DNA of 20,525 nt from a virus. The translations under genes and the position numbers were made by a program. The notes beneath the pieces were generated by a model. It was not told the DNA's origin. It searched no databases and saw only the letters and a program-made list of their open reading frames with translations. The stretch spans positions 1 to 20,525 of IMG/VR virus record IMGVR_UViG_3300049448_000454. One strand, written 5' to 3'. Of this stretch, positions 1 to 7,688 are shown one piece after another (position 1 is the stretch's first letter; every line of letters starts with the position of its first letter).

Positions 1-6
1 CCGGGC

Positions 7-219
7 GTGAACATCGACTCGGGCTCGGTGAGCGCGTCGAGCCTGCCACCGCGCCCGGGCAAGGGCGGCAAGCGCCCGCCGAAGCCGGTCGACATGGACA
101 ACATCGAGTCGATCGCGAAGCGGCTCACCAAGGTCAACAGGATGATCAACGACGTGAAGGTCTTGACCGAGGAGCGCAAGCGCCTCTCGACGCGACTGAT
201 GCACCTGCTGAAGGGGTGA
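7..219 (+). CDS. Small basic helical protein, unknown function (possibly 5'-truncated)
   Basis: I do not recognise this 70-residue protein. Residues 13-28 are rich in Pro, Gly, Lys and Arg, like a flexible basic arm. Residues 31-70 look like a continuous amphipathic helix with many Lys, Arg, Glu and Leu residues, so a coiled-coil or nucleic-acid-associated role is possible. The start used here is a GTG at position 7, but the frame stays open to the window edge, so the true start may lie outside. It is followed after four bases by the next plus-strand gene, whose ribosome binding site (AAGGGG) overlaps this gene's end, so the two are probably one operon. Together they run towards the late block and are likely part of a separate plus-strand transcription unit. 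Confidence 0.55.
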   Translation: MNIDSGSVSASSLPPRPGKGGKRPPKPVDMDNIESIAKRLTKVNRMINDVKVLTEERKRLSTRLMHLLKG

Positions 220-223
220 CCCG

Positions 224-496
224 ATGCCAAGCAAGAAGAAGAACGCCGTCCCCGAGAACGACGCGCGCCGCTACAAGCTCACCGATGGCATCCCGATCCC
301 GCCACCGCGCAACCAGCCCAACCGCTACCCGCTCAAGCGCATGAAGATCGGGCAGTCGTTCGGCTTCCCGATCAAGGAGGAGGGGCCGGTGCGGAACGCG
401 ATCGCGCGCTACAGGACGGGGGCGAAGAGCACCACGTTCACGATCCGCTTCGACAAGGACCGCAAGGACCGCCGCCGCATCTGGCGCGTGACCTAG
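224..496 (+). CDS. Small phage protein of the '..IGQSF..R..RIWRV' type, unknown function
   Basis: This 90-residue protein begins with a basic tail and then a Pro-rich stretch (residues 22-36). A compact segment follows: RYPLKRMKIGQSFGFP at 34-49, an Arg/Tyr/Gly loop around 60-68, a TTFTIRF strand and a final RIWRVT. That layout matches a family of short proteins common in phage and prophage genomes, for which I recall no proven function; DUF7303 is a possible name but I could not check it. The ATG at 224 has an AAGGGG ribosome binding site seven bases upstream, overlapping the stop of the preceding gene. Its stop codon overlaps the stop of the convergent coiled-coil gene within a CTAG tetramer. 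The reading frame is good; the function is unknown. Confidence 0.75.
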   Translation: MPSKKKNAVPENDARRYKLTDGIPIPPPRNQPNRYPLKRMKIGQSFGFPIKEEGPVRNAIARYRTGAKSTTFTIRFDKDRKDRRRIWRVT

Positions 497-699
497 CTCG
501 GCGAGCGCGGCAAGTCGACCACGTTGCTCTCGGTCGGGGCTTCGCCCTTGGCGAGCGCGACGAGCTTGTCTTCGAGTTCCTTCACCTTCTCCTGCGCCTC
601 GGCCAGCGCGATCGCGAGGTTCGCGGCGCGCTCGCCCATCTGGTTGCGCTGCAGGGCCACTTCCTGAATCGCGGCGTTCATTCGTTCTTCGTTGGTCAT
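493..699 (-). CDS. Small coiled-coil protein after the tail fibre, unknown function
   Basis: This 68-residue protein starts four bases after the tail-fibre stop and is the last gene of the minus-strand late block. Residues 1-52 form one long predicted helix with hydrophobic residues at heptad-like spacing (ALAEAQEKVKELEDKLVALA in its second half). A short polar tail follows. There is no signal peptide or membrane segment, so it does not look like a spanin. It could be a fibre-assembly chaperone, a small virion protein or a non-structural protein; position favours a tail-related role, but that is inference. Its stop overlaps the stop of the convergent plus-strand gene, so no separate terminator fits between them. 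Confidence 0.65.
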   Translation of the reverse strand: MTNEERMNAAIQEVALQRNQMGERAANLAIALAEAQEKVKELEDKLVALAKGEAPTESNVVDLPRSPS

Positions 700-703
700 G
701 TCA

Positions 704-2320
704 TCACCATGCGTAGAAGACTACTCTCCATCGAGCAGTAGTGATCGGTTGAACGCCCGTCGCGCCTGCGGCATCAGTGATCTGCGGGGTGCTGGAAGAG
801 CAAACGTATTTGCAAGTCGTGCTGCTTGCCCACGTCGAAACCATCGGGTTCACACCTGCGCTGGGAATGGCTACCTCATCGCCAATCGCATACCCTAACT
901 CTGCGATCTTGCACCGCAGAACCGTAAGCATGAGCTTGGGCGTTCGCCCCAGCCCGTGCGCCACGCTTAGGACCGTGTTGCCCACCGGGATGCCCTGCTC
1001 GGCGGACTCGAAGGTTGCGGCAATCGTCGTGGAGAACGCGATACTGCCGCCCGTGGTGCCGATGGTCGGGTTGGTCGCGCTCGCCGAGATTGTCAGCACG
1101 TTCGGGGCAGGACCGCCCAACAAGCGTAACTGCTCGACAGCGGAAACGCCGAAGACGCCCGTGTAGAAGCTGAAGGGCGTGCCACCGGCCATTCCCCCTA
1201 CGATTGAGAGGTTCCCTGAATTGTTGAACGTCGCCAGCGTGACAGCAGCCTGAGCAGCCGCGTTCGCGAGCGGGATTTTCGCGATGATGACTTGCCCTTG
1301 AAGGTCGGACTGGATGACGTTGCCCACAAGCCCGCGCGTGCGATAGGTGGCTCCGCCATCAACCTCACAGCACAGGAACAGCCCCGGCTTGCCAGAGGTG
1401 AACTCGAATCCGATTGCGCTACCGTACCCGGCTGCGTTGGTGTGCCCGAATTCAACGGAGTTCCCCGAGCCGCCGCGCGTTGAAATATTCGTCGAGAACT
1501 GCCCGCCCAGCTTCCCCGGGTTGCCGACGTATAGCGTGCCGCCGAGCGGGTTGATCCACAGCGGCGCGGGGCCAGTCCCCGGCACCAGCGAACTAATGAC
1601 CGAGACTCCGTTCGCTCTGTCTGCCGCGAAGTACATCGCCTGCTCACCAGCCGTGCCCAAACCGCTCATGATGTAGAGCGCGGAAGACTCGGCGTTGTAG
1701 ACGCTGTTGTAGAGAATCTCCACCCCCGCGCCCCGGTTGCCGGTCGCTCCATGAATGAGCGCGTTGCCGCTGATGGACGCGGTGCCTTGCAGGGTCAAGC
1801 CGCCGCCGCCGCCGAAAGTCACCCGGTCAGCGGCCCCGTCGTAAAAGCTCAAGTTACCAGCGCCAGAATACAGGGTCCACGCAAGAGCCCCGTTGTCGCG
1901 TCGATTGACGTTCAGCCCACCGCTGCCGACAATGCCGACGGAAACCGTGGGCGAGGCGAGCGCGGTGGTTGCCGTGATCGAACTCGCCGTGAGCGACTTC
2001 GCGGCTGGGATCACGACCCCGCCCGGGATGAACCGCATGACGTCGCTCGACCCGATCGCGAACCGGATGTCGTTGAGCGCAGCGCGGTAGAGGCCGCTCG
2101 ACGGCTCGTTGGTGAACGCGATCCCGGGCGCGGCGAGCGTGCCATCGGAGAACCTGAAGGGGGCGAGCATGCCACCGGCACCGCTGCGCGAGAGCGAGTC
2201 GGTCAGCGCCGCCGCGATGTCGGTGAGGGTCGGGTTCGCCCAGCCCGTCTCGATGACACTTCCGGGGATGACCGGGTTGCTCGGGTCGAGCGTGAAGTTG
2301 CCATTGATGTCGCGTGGCAT
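704..2320 (-). CDS. Tail fibre / receptor-binding protein
   Basis: This 538-residue protein is the likely host-recognition fibre. The N-terminus contains a GWANPTLTDIAAALTDSLSR segment (residues 26-45), a known opening of podovirus tail fibres that probably anchors them to the tail. Residues 66-93 carry the 'PGIAF..EPSSGLYR..LNDI.FA' motif that recurs in phage fibre and tail-spike proteins. The middle is Gly/Ser/Thr/Asn-rich and beta-prone, as expected for a trimeric shaft. From about residue 441 the C-terminus changes to a globular module (VAHGLGRTPKLMLTVLRC, then a GYAIGDEV motif, ending WRVVFYAW) of the kind found at receptor-binding tips. There is no tail-fibre chaperone domain and no enzymatic site that I can see. 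An AGGGG ribosome binding site precedes the ATG, three bases after the upstream gene ends. Confidence 0.88.
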   Translation of the reverse strand: MPRDINGNFTLDPSNPVIPGSVIETGWANPTLTDIAAALTDSLSRSGAGGMLAPFRFSDGTLAAPGIAFTNEPSSGLYRAALNDIRFAIGSSDVMRFIPGGVVIPAAKSLTASSITATTALASPTVSVGIVGSGGLNVNRRDNGALAWTLYSGAGNLSFYDGAADRVTFGGGGGLTLQGTASISGNALIHGATGNRGAGVEILYNSVYNAESSALYIMSGLGTAGEQAMYFAADRANGVSVISSLVPGTGPAPLWINPLGGTLYVGNPGKLGGQFSTNISTRGGSGNSVEFGHTNAAGYGSAIGFEFTSGKPGLFLCCEVDGGATYRTRGLVGNVIQSDLQGQVIIAKIPLANAAAQAAVTLATFNNSGNLSIVGGMAGGTPFSFYTGVFGVSAVEQLRLLGGPAPNVLTISASATNPTIGTTGGSIAFSTTIAATFESAEQGIPVGNTVLSVAHGLGRTPKLMLTVLRCKIAELGYAIGDEVAIPSAGVNPMVSTWASSTTCKYVCSSSTPQITDAAGATGVQPITTARWRVVFYAW

Positions 2321-2323
2321 GGC

Positions 2324-4198
2324 CTAGTACCCCTGAGGCTGATTCGCTTGCATCGTGCGCGGCAGCGCGCCGCCGATGGTCATGTTCATCGCAGTGCGGA
2401 ACGCCAACTGCGCGGGCGTGAGTGGCGCTCTTCGCGCGCTCGCGGCGGCGATCGCGTCAGCAGCAGCGCGCGGATTCTGGAGCAAGCCGACAAGCTCCTC
2501 GCGAGCCCCGCTATCCAAGTGCGCGGCGATCTGCTTCAGCACGGGAATCTCGCGCCCCGCGATCTTGAGCCCACCGCGTGTCGCGGCAGCGGCGTGCCCC
2601 AAGACGTCCATCGTGGTATTCGACCCGCCGCCGGAAGTGCCCACGCTCTTCAGCGTCGACTGAAGCTCCTCGCGTTGCTTGAGATGACCGAGAAGCTCAT
2701 CGAGCGACGCGCGAGCGCGCGGCTCAAGAACGTCGCCGAATTCATTCCGCCCGTACTGCTCCATCGCGCGCCCGAGCTTGTGCCGCGTCACCTCGGGGGC
2801 GCTGCCGTAGAGCTTCGCGCCCTCGCTGTCGATCGCCTCGCGGATTGACCGCTGGGCCACCGAGCTATCCACTGGGCGCGAGAGTTGCGAGTACGTCGAG
2901 AGGTAATTGCCCCAGTCTCCCGGGGCCCCGCGTTCCATGCCCGCGTCGATCGCCGCAATGAGTTTCCGCGCGTCGACTTGCGCGCCCTTGATGATGGCCG
3001 CAGTCTCGTCACCGGGCAGCATCGGCCCTTCGAGCTTGGATGCGAGGAGCTTCCTGAAGCTGTAGAGCTTCTGCGGCGTCGTGCCCTCGCCAACCTCGGC
3101 GAGCGCCATGTTGGCGAGCTTGCGCGACGGGCTCGCCAGCGCGTTCTCACCAGCGATCTGCTTCGCCACCCTCTCCATCGGAGCCTCGGTGCGCTGGAAG
3201 TGCGCCGTGGCGCTCTCGATCGCCCGCTCACGTTGTGCCCCGGTGGCAAGGTCGCGATAGTCGGCGCGGTGCTCCAAGGAGGTCGCGTCGCCGGTCGCTT
3301 CGCGCAGCGCGTCGTACGTGCCCTCGTTCTGAGCGCGCCGGAATTGCGCCCAGTCTTCGGGAGCGCCGCTCGCTGAGGTGCGCTCCATGCGCCCGAGCAC
3401 GGGCGAGCCGGTGACCTCGCCAGCAGTCGTCGGGATATTGGCCGTCGTCGGCCCCGGTTGATGAGCGCGCAGCGATGCCTCTGTCGCACCAGCTTGCGGG
3501 CCAAGCTCGTCGGCGAGCATCTCACCCGCCCGAGCGGCGCGGCCACCTGCGCCCGGGCGCATGCGCCAGAGTCCTTTGGTGGCTCCGACCGCGAGCGGAA
3601 GAGCGCCCCCGGCGACGCCGCCCGTGACCATGTTCATCGCGCGGCTCTCGTCCGAGGTCACAGGCGCGAGCGCGCCGGATGCCGCGCCGCCAGCAGCACC
3701 ACCCAGCGCCGCGACTGCCTTCGGCAGGAAACGCCCCCCGACTCGCGCTGCCATTCCTGCCCCGCCAGCCGGGATGACGAGCGACGGGGCCATCTCGCCC
3801 GCGAACTGCAGCGCGCTGCCAGCGGTCGGTGCCCAGTCGGGGGCGATCCCGAGGTCGGTCTTCTCGGCGAGGCGCTGGTCGATCGCGCGCTTCTCGCGGA
3901 GTTGCTCATCGCTCATGCCCTTCACGCCCGGGGTGATCTGCTTGAGGCCCTCCCACGCATTCGACATCCCCGCGCCGATGTTCGCGAGTGTCTTCGCGCC
4001 AGCGCCCATGCCGACAGTCGGGTCGTAGGTTGCGCGGTCCTGCTCCTGATCCGCCAAGGCCTTCGCCTTGTATTCCGGCGAACGATGGCGACGCCCGAGC
4101 CGCTCCTGCTGCACAGCAGCCTTCACCTCGGGTGCATCCGGGGCCATGCCCTCAGGGATGTCGAGGAAGATGCCGTCGCGTGTCTCGATCGTCGGCAT
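2324..4198 (-). CDS. Large internal virion / DNA-ejection-like protein
   Basis: This 624-residue protein is probably packaged in the head and ejected with the DNA. The opening ETRDGIFLDIPEGM (residues 5-18) resembles the short 'DG..ldiP.gm' N-terminal motif common in podovirus internal and ejection proteins. Residues 60-90 and especially 125-205 are rich in Gly, Ala and small hydrophobics, with several possible membrane-inserting helices (for example VAALGGAAGGAASGALAPV at 162-180). The rest, from about 215 onward, is long, charged and helical. I see no lysozyme or transglycosylase catalytic pattern. Its start overlaps the stop of the upstream gene by one base (TGATG), which indicates tight coupling with another putative internal protein. 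The ejection role rests on family habit and position, not on a specific catalytic motif. Confidence 0.75.
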   Translation of the reverse strand: MPTIETRDGIFLDIPEGMAPDAPEVKAAVQQERLGRRHRSPEYKAKALADQEQDRATYDPTVGMGAGAKTLANIGAGMSNAWEGLKQITPGVKGMSDEQLREKRAIDQRLAEKTDLGIAPDWAPTAGSALQFAGEMAPSLVIPAGGAGMAARVGGRFLPKAVAALGGAAGGAASGALAPVTSDESRAMNMVTGGVAGGALPLAVGATKGLWRMRPGAGGRAARAGEMLADELGPQAGATEASLRAHQPGPTTANIPTTAGEVTGSPVLGRMERTSASGAPEDWAQFRRAQNEGTYDALREATGDATSLEHRADYRDLATGAQRERAIESATAHFQRTEAPMERVAKQIAGENALASPSRKLANMALAEVGEGTTPQKLYSFRKLLASKLEGPMLPGDETAAIIKGAQVDARKLIAAIDAGMERGAPGDWGNYLSTYSQLSRPVDSSVAQRSIREAIDSEGAKLYGSAPEVTRHKLGRAMEQYGRNEFGDVLEPRARASLDELLGHLKQREELQSTLKSVGTSGGGSNTTMDVLGHAAAATRGGLKIAGREIPVLKQIAAHLDSGAREELVGLLQNPRAAADAIAAASARRAPLTPAQLAFRTAMNMTIGGALPRTMQANQPQGY

Positions 4199-5319
4199 CA
4201 GAAGTCCACCTTGGTCGTGCCGCCCGGTGCGATCTGGATCGGCGACTGGCGAGAGCCGCGCCCGGACTGCTGCGCTTGCGCTTGATCGCCGCCGCTCGCG
4301 CCGTAGCCGAGGACGACATTCTCAGGATCGAGCCCATACGTGCGAGCGCGCGCCTTGAACTCGTTGGCGCGCTCGTTGAAGTAGTTCAGCGCCGTGTCGC
4401 GCTCGCTCTTCGCCTGCTTGAGGAAGTCGACTCGCTGCGCTGGGGTGAGCACCACGCCCGTCAACACTTTGTTGTAGAGGTTCGCGATCTGCGCGGGCAC
4501 GCCCGTGGCATTGCGCGCCGTCGCGTATTCGCCCTCGCGCACCACCGAGGTCGGGTCGAGCATCTTCATGTACCGGAAGATCGCGCGCATGTCGCTCGCG
4601 GCGGTGGGCGTTCCAGTGAGAGCGGCCTCGATCTGCGGGTACGTCCCGAGGCTGATGCGCTGATCCTTCACCTGCTTCTCGAAGTCGTCGCGGAGCGCGT
4701 TCTCCTGCGTGAAAGAGCGCGCCGCTCGTTGCTGGTCTTGCGTGTTCTGGCGCGAGCCCGCCGTGATCCCGGCGATCATGCGTCGCGTCTCCGCTGCCTG
4801 TTGCGCCGCTGCTTCGCGCTGGGCGGTGGTCGCGGCGTTCGCCGCCATCGACTCGTAAATCTTCGCCTGCTGTTCAAGCCGTGTCGCGCGCCGCTGCGCC
4901 ACCACCTCGGGGTCGTTGAAGAACTGCCCTCCAGAGACGATGCCCCCGCCGAGCTTCTCGGGCTCTTGCGCGGCGAGCGCCTGCTTGAGCACCTGCGCGC
5001 CGACCGGCTGGAACGCCGAGCCGCCCATCACCTGCATCACCATGCCGCGATCAAAATCGCGCTGCGCCCCTTCCTCGCGCTTCCTCGCGTACTCGCGCAT
5101 CGCCCCGACGTCAGCATCGTTCGGCTGCGTCGACTGTGCCTGCGCGAGCAGGTCAAGCGCCTTGCGCCGATATTCATCACCGGCATCAACTTGTGGCGCA
5201 GGCTTCGGCGCGAGCGCCTGCTTCAGCACACGCGGCGGCGGCTGCAGCGTCGGGTTCGCCGGGTCGAACGGCGCGTCGAACGGCGACTCGTCGAAGAGCG
5301 GAGAGTAGGGTTCAGACAC
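4198..5319 (-). CDS. Putative internal virion protein
   Basis: This is a 373-residue, mostly helical protein. Residues 243-305 hold a motif I recognise from podovirus internal virion proteins: RAIFRYMKMLDPTSVVREGE, followed by an 'A.GVP.Q..NLYN..LTG..L.P.QR.DFL' stretch. In larger ejection proteins the same segment can sit beside a transglycosylase domain, but no such domain is present here. Residues 140-210 are Ala/Gln/Arg-rich and likely coiled coil. The N-terminal 30 residues are Pro- and acidic-rich. The heptapeptide VLKQALA appears twice (residues 31-37 and 110-116), possibly by chance. The start overlaps the upstream stop by eight bases, and the stop overlaps the next start by one base. 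It probably works with the 624-residue protein in DNA delivery. Confidence 0.72.
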   Translation of the reverse strand: MSEPYSPLFDESPFDAPFDPANPTLQPPPRVLKQALAPKPAPQVDAGDEYRRKALDLLAQAQSTQPNDADVGAMREYARKREEGAQRDFDRGMVMQVMGGSAFQPVGAQVLKQALAAQEPEKLGGGIVSGGQFFNDPEVVAQRRATRLEQQAKIYESMAANAATTAQREAAAQQAAETRRMIAGITAGSRQNTQDQQRAARSFTQENALRDDFEKQVKDQRISLGTYPQIEAALTGTPTAASDMRAIFRYMKMLDPTSVVREGEYATARNATGVPAQIANLYNKVLTGVVLTPAQRVDFLKQAKSERDTALNYFNERANEFKARARTYGLDPENVVLGYGASGGDQAQAQQSGRGSRQSPIQIAPGGTTKVDF

Positions 5320-5677
5320 CGCCGTATTGCCCGGTCTGATCGTTGAACTGCGAAGGGTCGTAGTTGTTGACGCTGGGCGGGGCGATCGGCAGGCTGTTCT
5401 GCTGCCGCCGCTGGCCCATCGCGTTGAGCCAGTCCTTCCGGCCAGCGGAGAGTCCCTGCGCGTCCTTCATGGTCTTGTAATCCAACATCGCGCCGCTGAT
5501 GCCGCGCAGCCCCTGCGCGATCTGCGAGGCCTTGTCGATGCGGTTGCCGCCGCCCTCTCGCAAGTCCTTCGCCATTGCCTGCTGCCGGGCGATCTGCTGC
5601 TCTTGCCCGGTGAGGTCTTGCAGCTTCATCATCTGCGCCCACTGGTCATCGGTGTAATACGGGGTATTGGTCGGCAT
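5312..5677 (-). CDS. Small Gln-rich virion-associated protein
   Basis: This 121-residue protein is rich in Gln, Met, Asp and Gly, with no signal peptide or membrane helix. A helical N-terminal half (residues 10-42) is followed by SQIAQGLRGISGAMLDYKTM at 51-70. Short proteins with a similar 'QG...ga..dy...' segment often lie between the Gln-rich virion protein and the ejection proteins in podovirus late operons, so a minor internal virion protein is the best guess. A GAAAGGAAA ribosome binding site lies upstream, in the 12-base gap after the diiron-protein gene. It overlaps the next gene by eight bases. I know of no proven function. Confidence 0.6.
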   Translation of the reverse strand: MPTNTPYYTDDQWAQMMKLQDLTGQEQQIARQQAMAKDLREGGGNRIDKASQIAQGLRGISGAMLDYKTMKDAQGLSAGRKDWLNAMGQRRQQNSLPIAPPSVNNYDPSQFNDQTGQYGGV

Positions 5678-5689
5678 CTCAGTTTCCTT

Positions 5690-6259
5690 TCACCGCATCC
5701 GTTCATTGAGGTAGAAGCCGAGCATCTTCGCGGTCACGAACGCGTTGTAGCAGATGATGTCCGCGAATTCCGCGTGCTCGTCGATCACGCGAGCGAGTTC
5801 CTTCGCGTGCTCGGTGTCGTGCTCGGCGTGATAGCGCACGGTGCGGATCGCGGGCGCACCGTAGACCTTCTCCAACGTCTCGACGTCCGCGAGCGGCATC
5901 GGACGGAACTCCATCGCCGCGATGTACCCGAGGAGCGCCTGCGGCCCGACATGTCGCAGGTAGTAGTACTGCGCCCCGGCTGTCGCCGCGACCGCGTGGT
6001 CGAGCTTGACCGGGGCTTCCCCGAGCAGGTCCATGTCTTCGGCGAGCCACGTCGCGTGATCCTTCTCCTCGGCGAGGTGCGACGCATAGTAGTCGCGCAG
6101 CGCGCCGCTCGACCGCTCGATCGCGAGTTCCAAGAGCGGGGCCGATGCACGCATCAGCCCGTGGCAGAACTTCAGGAACGTCACGAACTGGGCGCGCGTC
6201 TCCATCTTCGGCAGCGGCACCGAGTTGATGAGGTCGAGGGTGACGGTCGAGGGCGTCAT
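5690..6259 (-). CDS. Heme-oxygenase-like diiron (iron-containing redox enzyme, HDO-type) protein
   Basis: This 189-residue protein matches the iron-containing redox enzyme family, which has a heme-oxygenase-like fold (relatives: UndA, BesC, SznF central domain, CADD). Visible features: an N-terminal helix with H33 and E44; HLAEEKDHATWLAEDMDLLG at 61-80, carrying an E65-x2-H68 pair; AQYYYLRHVGPQALLGYIAA at 96-115 followed by E117; and YHAEHDTEHAKEL at 143-155, giving H144-x3-D148-x2-H151. Family knowledge says such Glu, His and Asp residues bind two irons and activate oxygen. Spacing of E65, E117, D148 and H151 is close to what I recall for UndA; the first ligand is uncertain (H33 or E44). The length suits a single domain and the gene looks intact. 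It sits between two virion genes with gaps of 3 and 12 bases, so it is expressed late. Substrate and role are unknown. Confidence 0.85.
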   Translation of the reverse strand: MTPSTVTLDLINSVPLPKMETRAQFVTFLKFCHGLMRASAPLLELAIERSSGALRDYYASHLAEEKDHATWLAEDMDLLGEAPVKLDHAVAATAGAQYYYLRHVGPQALLGYIAAMEFRPMPLADVETLEKVYGAPAIRTVRYHAEHDTEHAKELARVIDEHAEFADIICYNAFVTAKMLGFYLNERMR

Positions 6260-6262
6260 GGG

Positions 6263-7249
6263 TCAGTACATCATCATCGCGGTCAAGCCCAAGCTCGCAG
6301 CGGACCCGGCAAGCTGGCCGTATTGGTTCGACGTGTTCTGGTTGAGTTGCGTCGCCCCGAGCCCGTACTGGCCCTGCGATTGCGCCGCGCCGAGGAGGTC
6401 GGGAGTCTGCCCCTGCGTCGCGGGAGCGAAAGATGGCATCTGCGGCATCGACACCTGCTGCCCGGTGAGCAGCGCGTTCAATTCGTTGAGCGGCATGCCG
6501 CGCCGCTGCGCTTCCTCGGCGATCCCCGCGTTGCGAAGCTGCTGCTGCTGGTTGATCGACGCCGCCGACTGACCGTACTGCTGCGCCTGCTCGGACTGGC
6601 CCTGCTGCATCGCTTGCCCGAGCAGGTTCTTGTCCTCCTGCGTCCACTGGCTCTGCAGTTGCTGGCCCGCGCGGTTTGCCGCCTCGCTCCCCGTGGGCAG
6701 GCCCATGTTCGCGAGCTTCGTGTCGAGTTCGGATTGCTGCTGCTGGCGCTGGGGCTGCAGCATCTGGCTCATCTGACTGTACGCGTTCTGCTGCGCGCCC
6801 CTGATGTCGCCACCCTGCGCGGCCTGCGTGGGCGCACTGGGCATGCTCGACCAGTCGAACGGCGTCGCCGTCGCGCTCGTCGCCTGCCCGAGAAGCTGTT
6901 GCGCGGCCCCCGAGCGGCCCTGCTGTATCGCCTGCTGCGAGTCGAGCGAGGCCTGCTGATCGGGAGACAGGTTGATGTTCTGGTTCCACGTCGTGACGTT
7001 CTGTCCGGTTGCAGGATCGACCGCCGTGCCCGTGCCCCACGTCTGCGAGCCCCACGGCGTGTTGACGGTCGGGCGATTCGCCCATGTGTTCTGCGTCGCG
7101 AGTTGCTGGCTCGCTGCGGCTTGCTGCTGCGCGGCCCCGGTGTAGTCGGGCGAGGCAGGCGGGCTCTTGCCACCACCACCGTGCAGCACCGAGTCAAACC
7201 ACGGATCGGGCGAGCCCCTGAGCAGAGCTTCAATGAACAGTTTGTGCAT
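6263..7249 (-). CDS. Gln-rich virion protein, probable internal/DNA-transfer protein
   Basis: This 328-residue protein is very rich in Gln, Ala, Ser and Asn. After a short hydrophobic/Gly segment (residues 3-28) it shows the pattern 'DYTGAAQQQA' (35-44), NRPTVNTPWGSQTW (58-71) and NLSPDQQASLD (93-103). That set recurs in a family of podovirus virion proteins in which a 'vnq.tPyGs.ty' stretch is followed by 'LSpeQQ.l.d'. These are usually annotated as virion or tail-fibre-domain proteins and are thought to be internal or DNA-transfer proteins; I prefer the latter. The remainder is low-complexity helical sequence. A GGAGAG ribosome binding site precedes the ATG. The gene overlaps the acetyltransferase gene upstream by 20 bases and ends three bases before the diiron-protein start. 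Confidence 0.75.
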   Translation of the reverse strand: MHKLFIEALLRGSPDPWFDSVLHGGGGKSPPASPDYTGAAQQQAAASQQLATQNTWANRPTVNTPWGSQTWGTGTAVDPATGQNVTTWNQNINLSPDQQASLDSQQAIQQGRSGAAQQLLGQATSATATPFDWSSMPSAPTQAAQGGDIRGAQQNAYSQMSQMLQPQRQQQQSELDTKLANMGLPTGSEAANRAGQQLQSQWTQEDKNLLGQAMQQGQSEQAQQYGQSAASINQQQQLRNAGIAEEAQRRGMPLNELNALLTGQQVSMPQMPSFAPATQGQTPDLLGAAQSQGQYGLGATQLNQNTSNQYGQLAGSAASLGLTAMMMY

Positions 7250-7688
7250 CTGGCTCTCCGCGCCGCCACCTGTCGTCGAGGTAGCGGCAGTTGTCTTTGG
7301 TCATCCCGAGCACCACCATGTCGCCGCCCTCCTCGTGCATCCCGGGCAGGCGAAACAGTTCGCGAAAGCCGAGGTGCGCGTCCATCCGCATGGCCTTCTC
7401 GTTCTTGCTATTGACGATGCCGATCAGCGTCTCTCGCCCAGCGGTGATGAACGCGTGGCGGAACACCTCGTGCAGCATCGTGCGCGGTGAGTAGTGCCAA
7501 TCCGGTGCGAACGCGACGTGAATTTGGCAGACCTTGCCGAGGAAACCCTGCAAGCCCACCACGATCACGAGCTTGCCCTCGCTCACCCACCCGACGCACT
7601 GCATGTCCTGCGTCGGCGTGACGAAGGCGTACGTGCGAAGGAACTCGGCGAGAGCCAGCCAGTCGCGCTCGCTCCGCGCGGTGACCAT
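7230..7688 (-). CDS. GNAT-family acetyltransferase-like protein
   Basis: This 152-residue protein looks like a phage GNAT N-acetyltransferase, which would transfer an acetyl group from acetyl-CoA to an amine. A VGWVSEGKLVIVVGLQGF strand pair (about residues 32-49) is followed by a helix at TMLHEVFRHAFITAGRETLI (70-89) and the typical end 'IVNSKNEKAMRMDAHLGF' with Asn96, Ala99 and LGF at 106-108. The acetyl-CoA pyrophosphate loop (usually Q/RxxGxG/A) is degenerate, as in many phage GNATs, so activity is not assured. I chose the ATG at 7688, which shares one base with the upstream stop (TGATG); a GTG one codon earlier is also possible. GNAT genes are often found among podovirus late genes, but their targets are mostly unknown. 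Confidence 0.78.
   Translation of the reverse strand: MVTARSERDWLALAEFLRTYAFVTPTQDMQCVGWVSEGKLVIVVGLQGFLGKVCQIHVAFAPDWHYSPRTMLHEVFRHAFITAGRETLIGIVNSKNEKAMRMDAHLGFRELFRLPGMHEEGGDMVVLGMTKDNCRYLDDRWRRGEPDAQTVH

Noticed and set aside
704-2320. Diversity-generating retroelement acting on the tail fibre
   Set aside because: The fibre C-terminus is not a C-type-lectin-like variable domain, and no template repeat or reverse transcriptase is seen. The phage type made it worth checking.
1751-2848. 365-codon plus-strand open frame (and similar ones at 3988-5346, 8249-9454, 9274-10302 and 11729-13066)
   Set aside because: Arg-rich composition, antisense to conserved virion genes, and no promoter or ribosome binding site in a sensible place.
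5327-7414. 695-codon plus-strand open frame
   Set aside because: It is Arg/Leu/His-rich with no recognisable domain and lies antisense over five well-supported minus-strand genes. GC-rich coding DNA commonly yields such frames.
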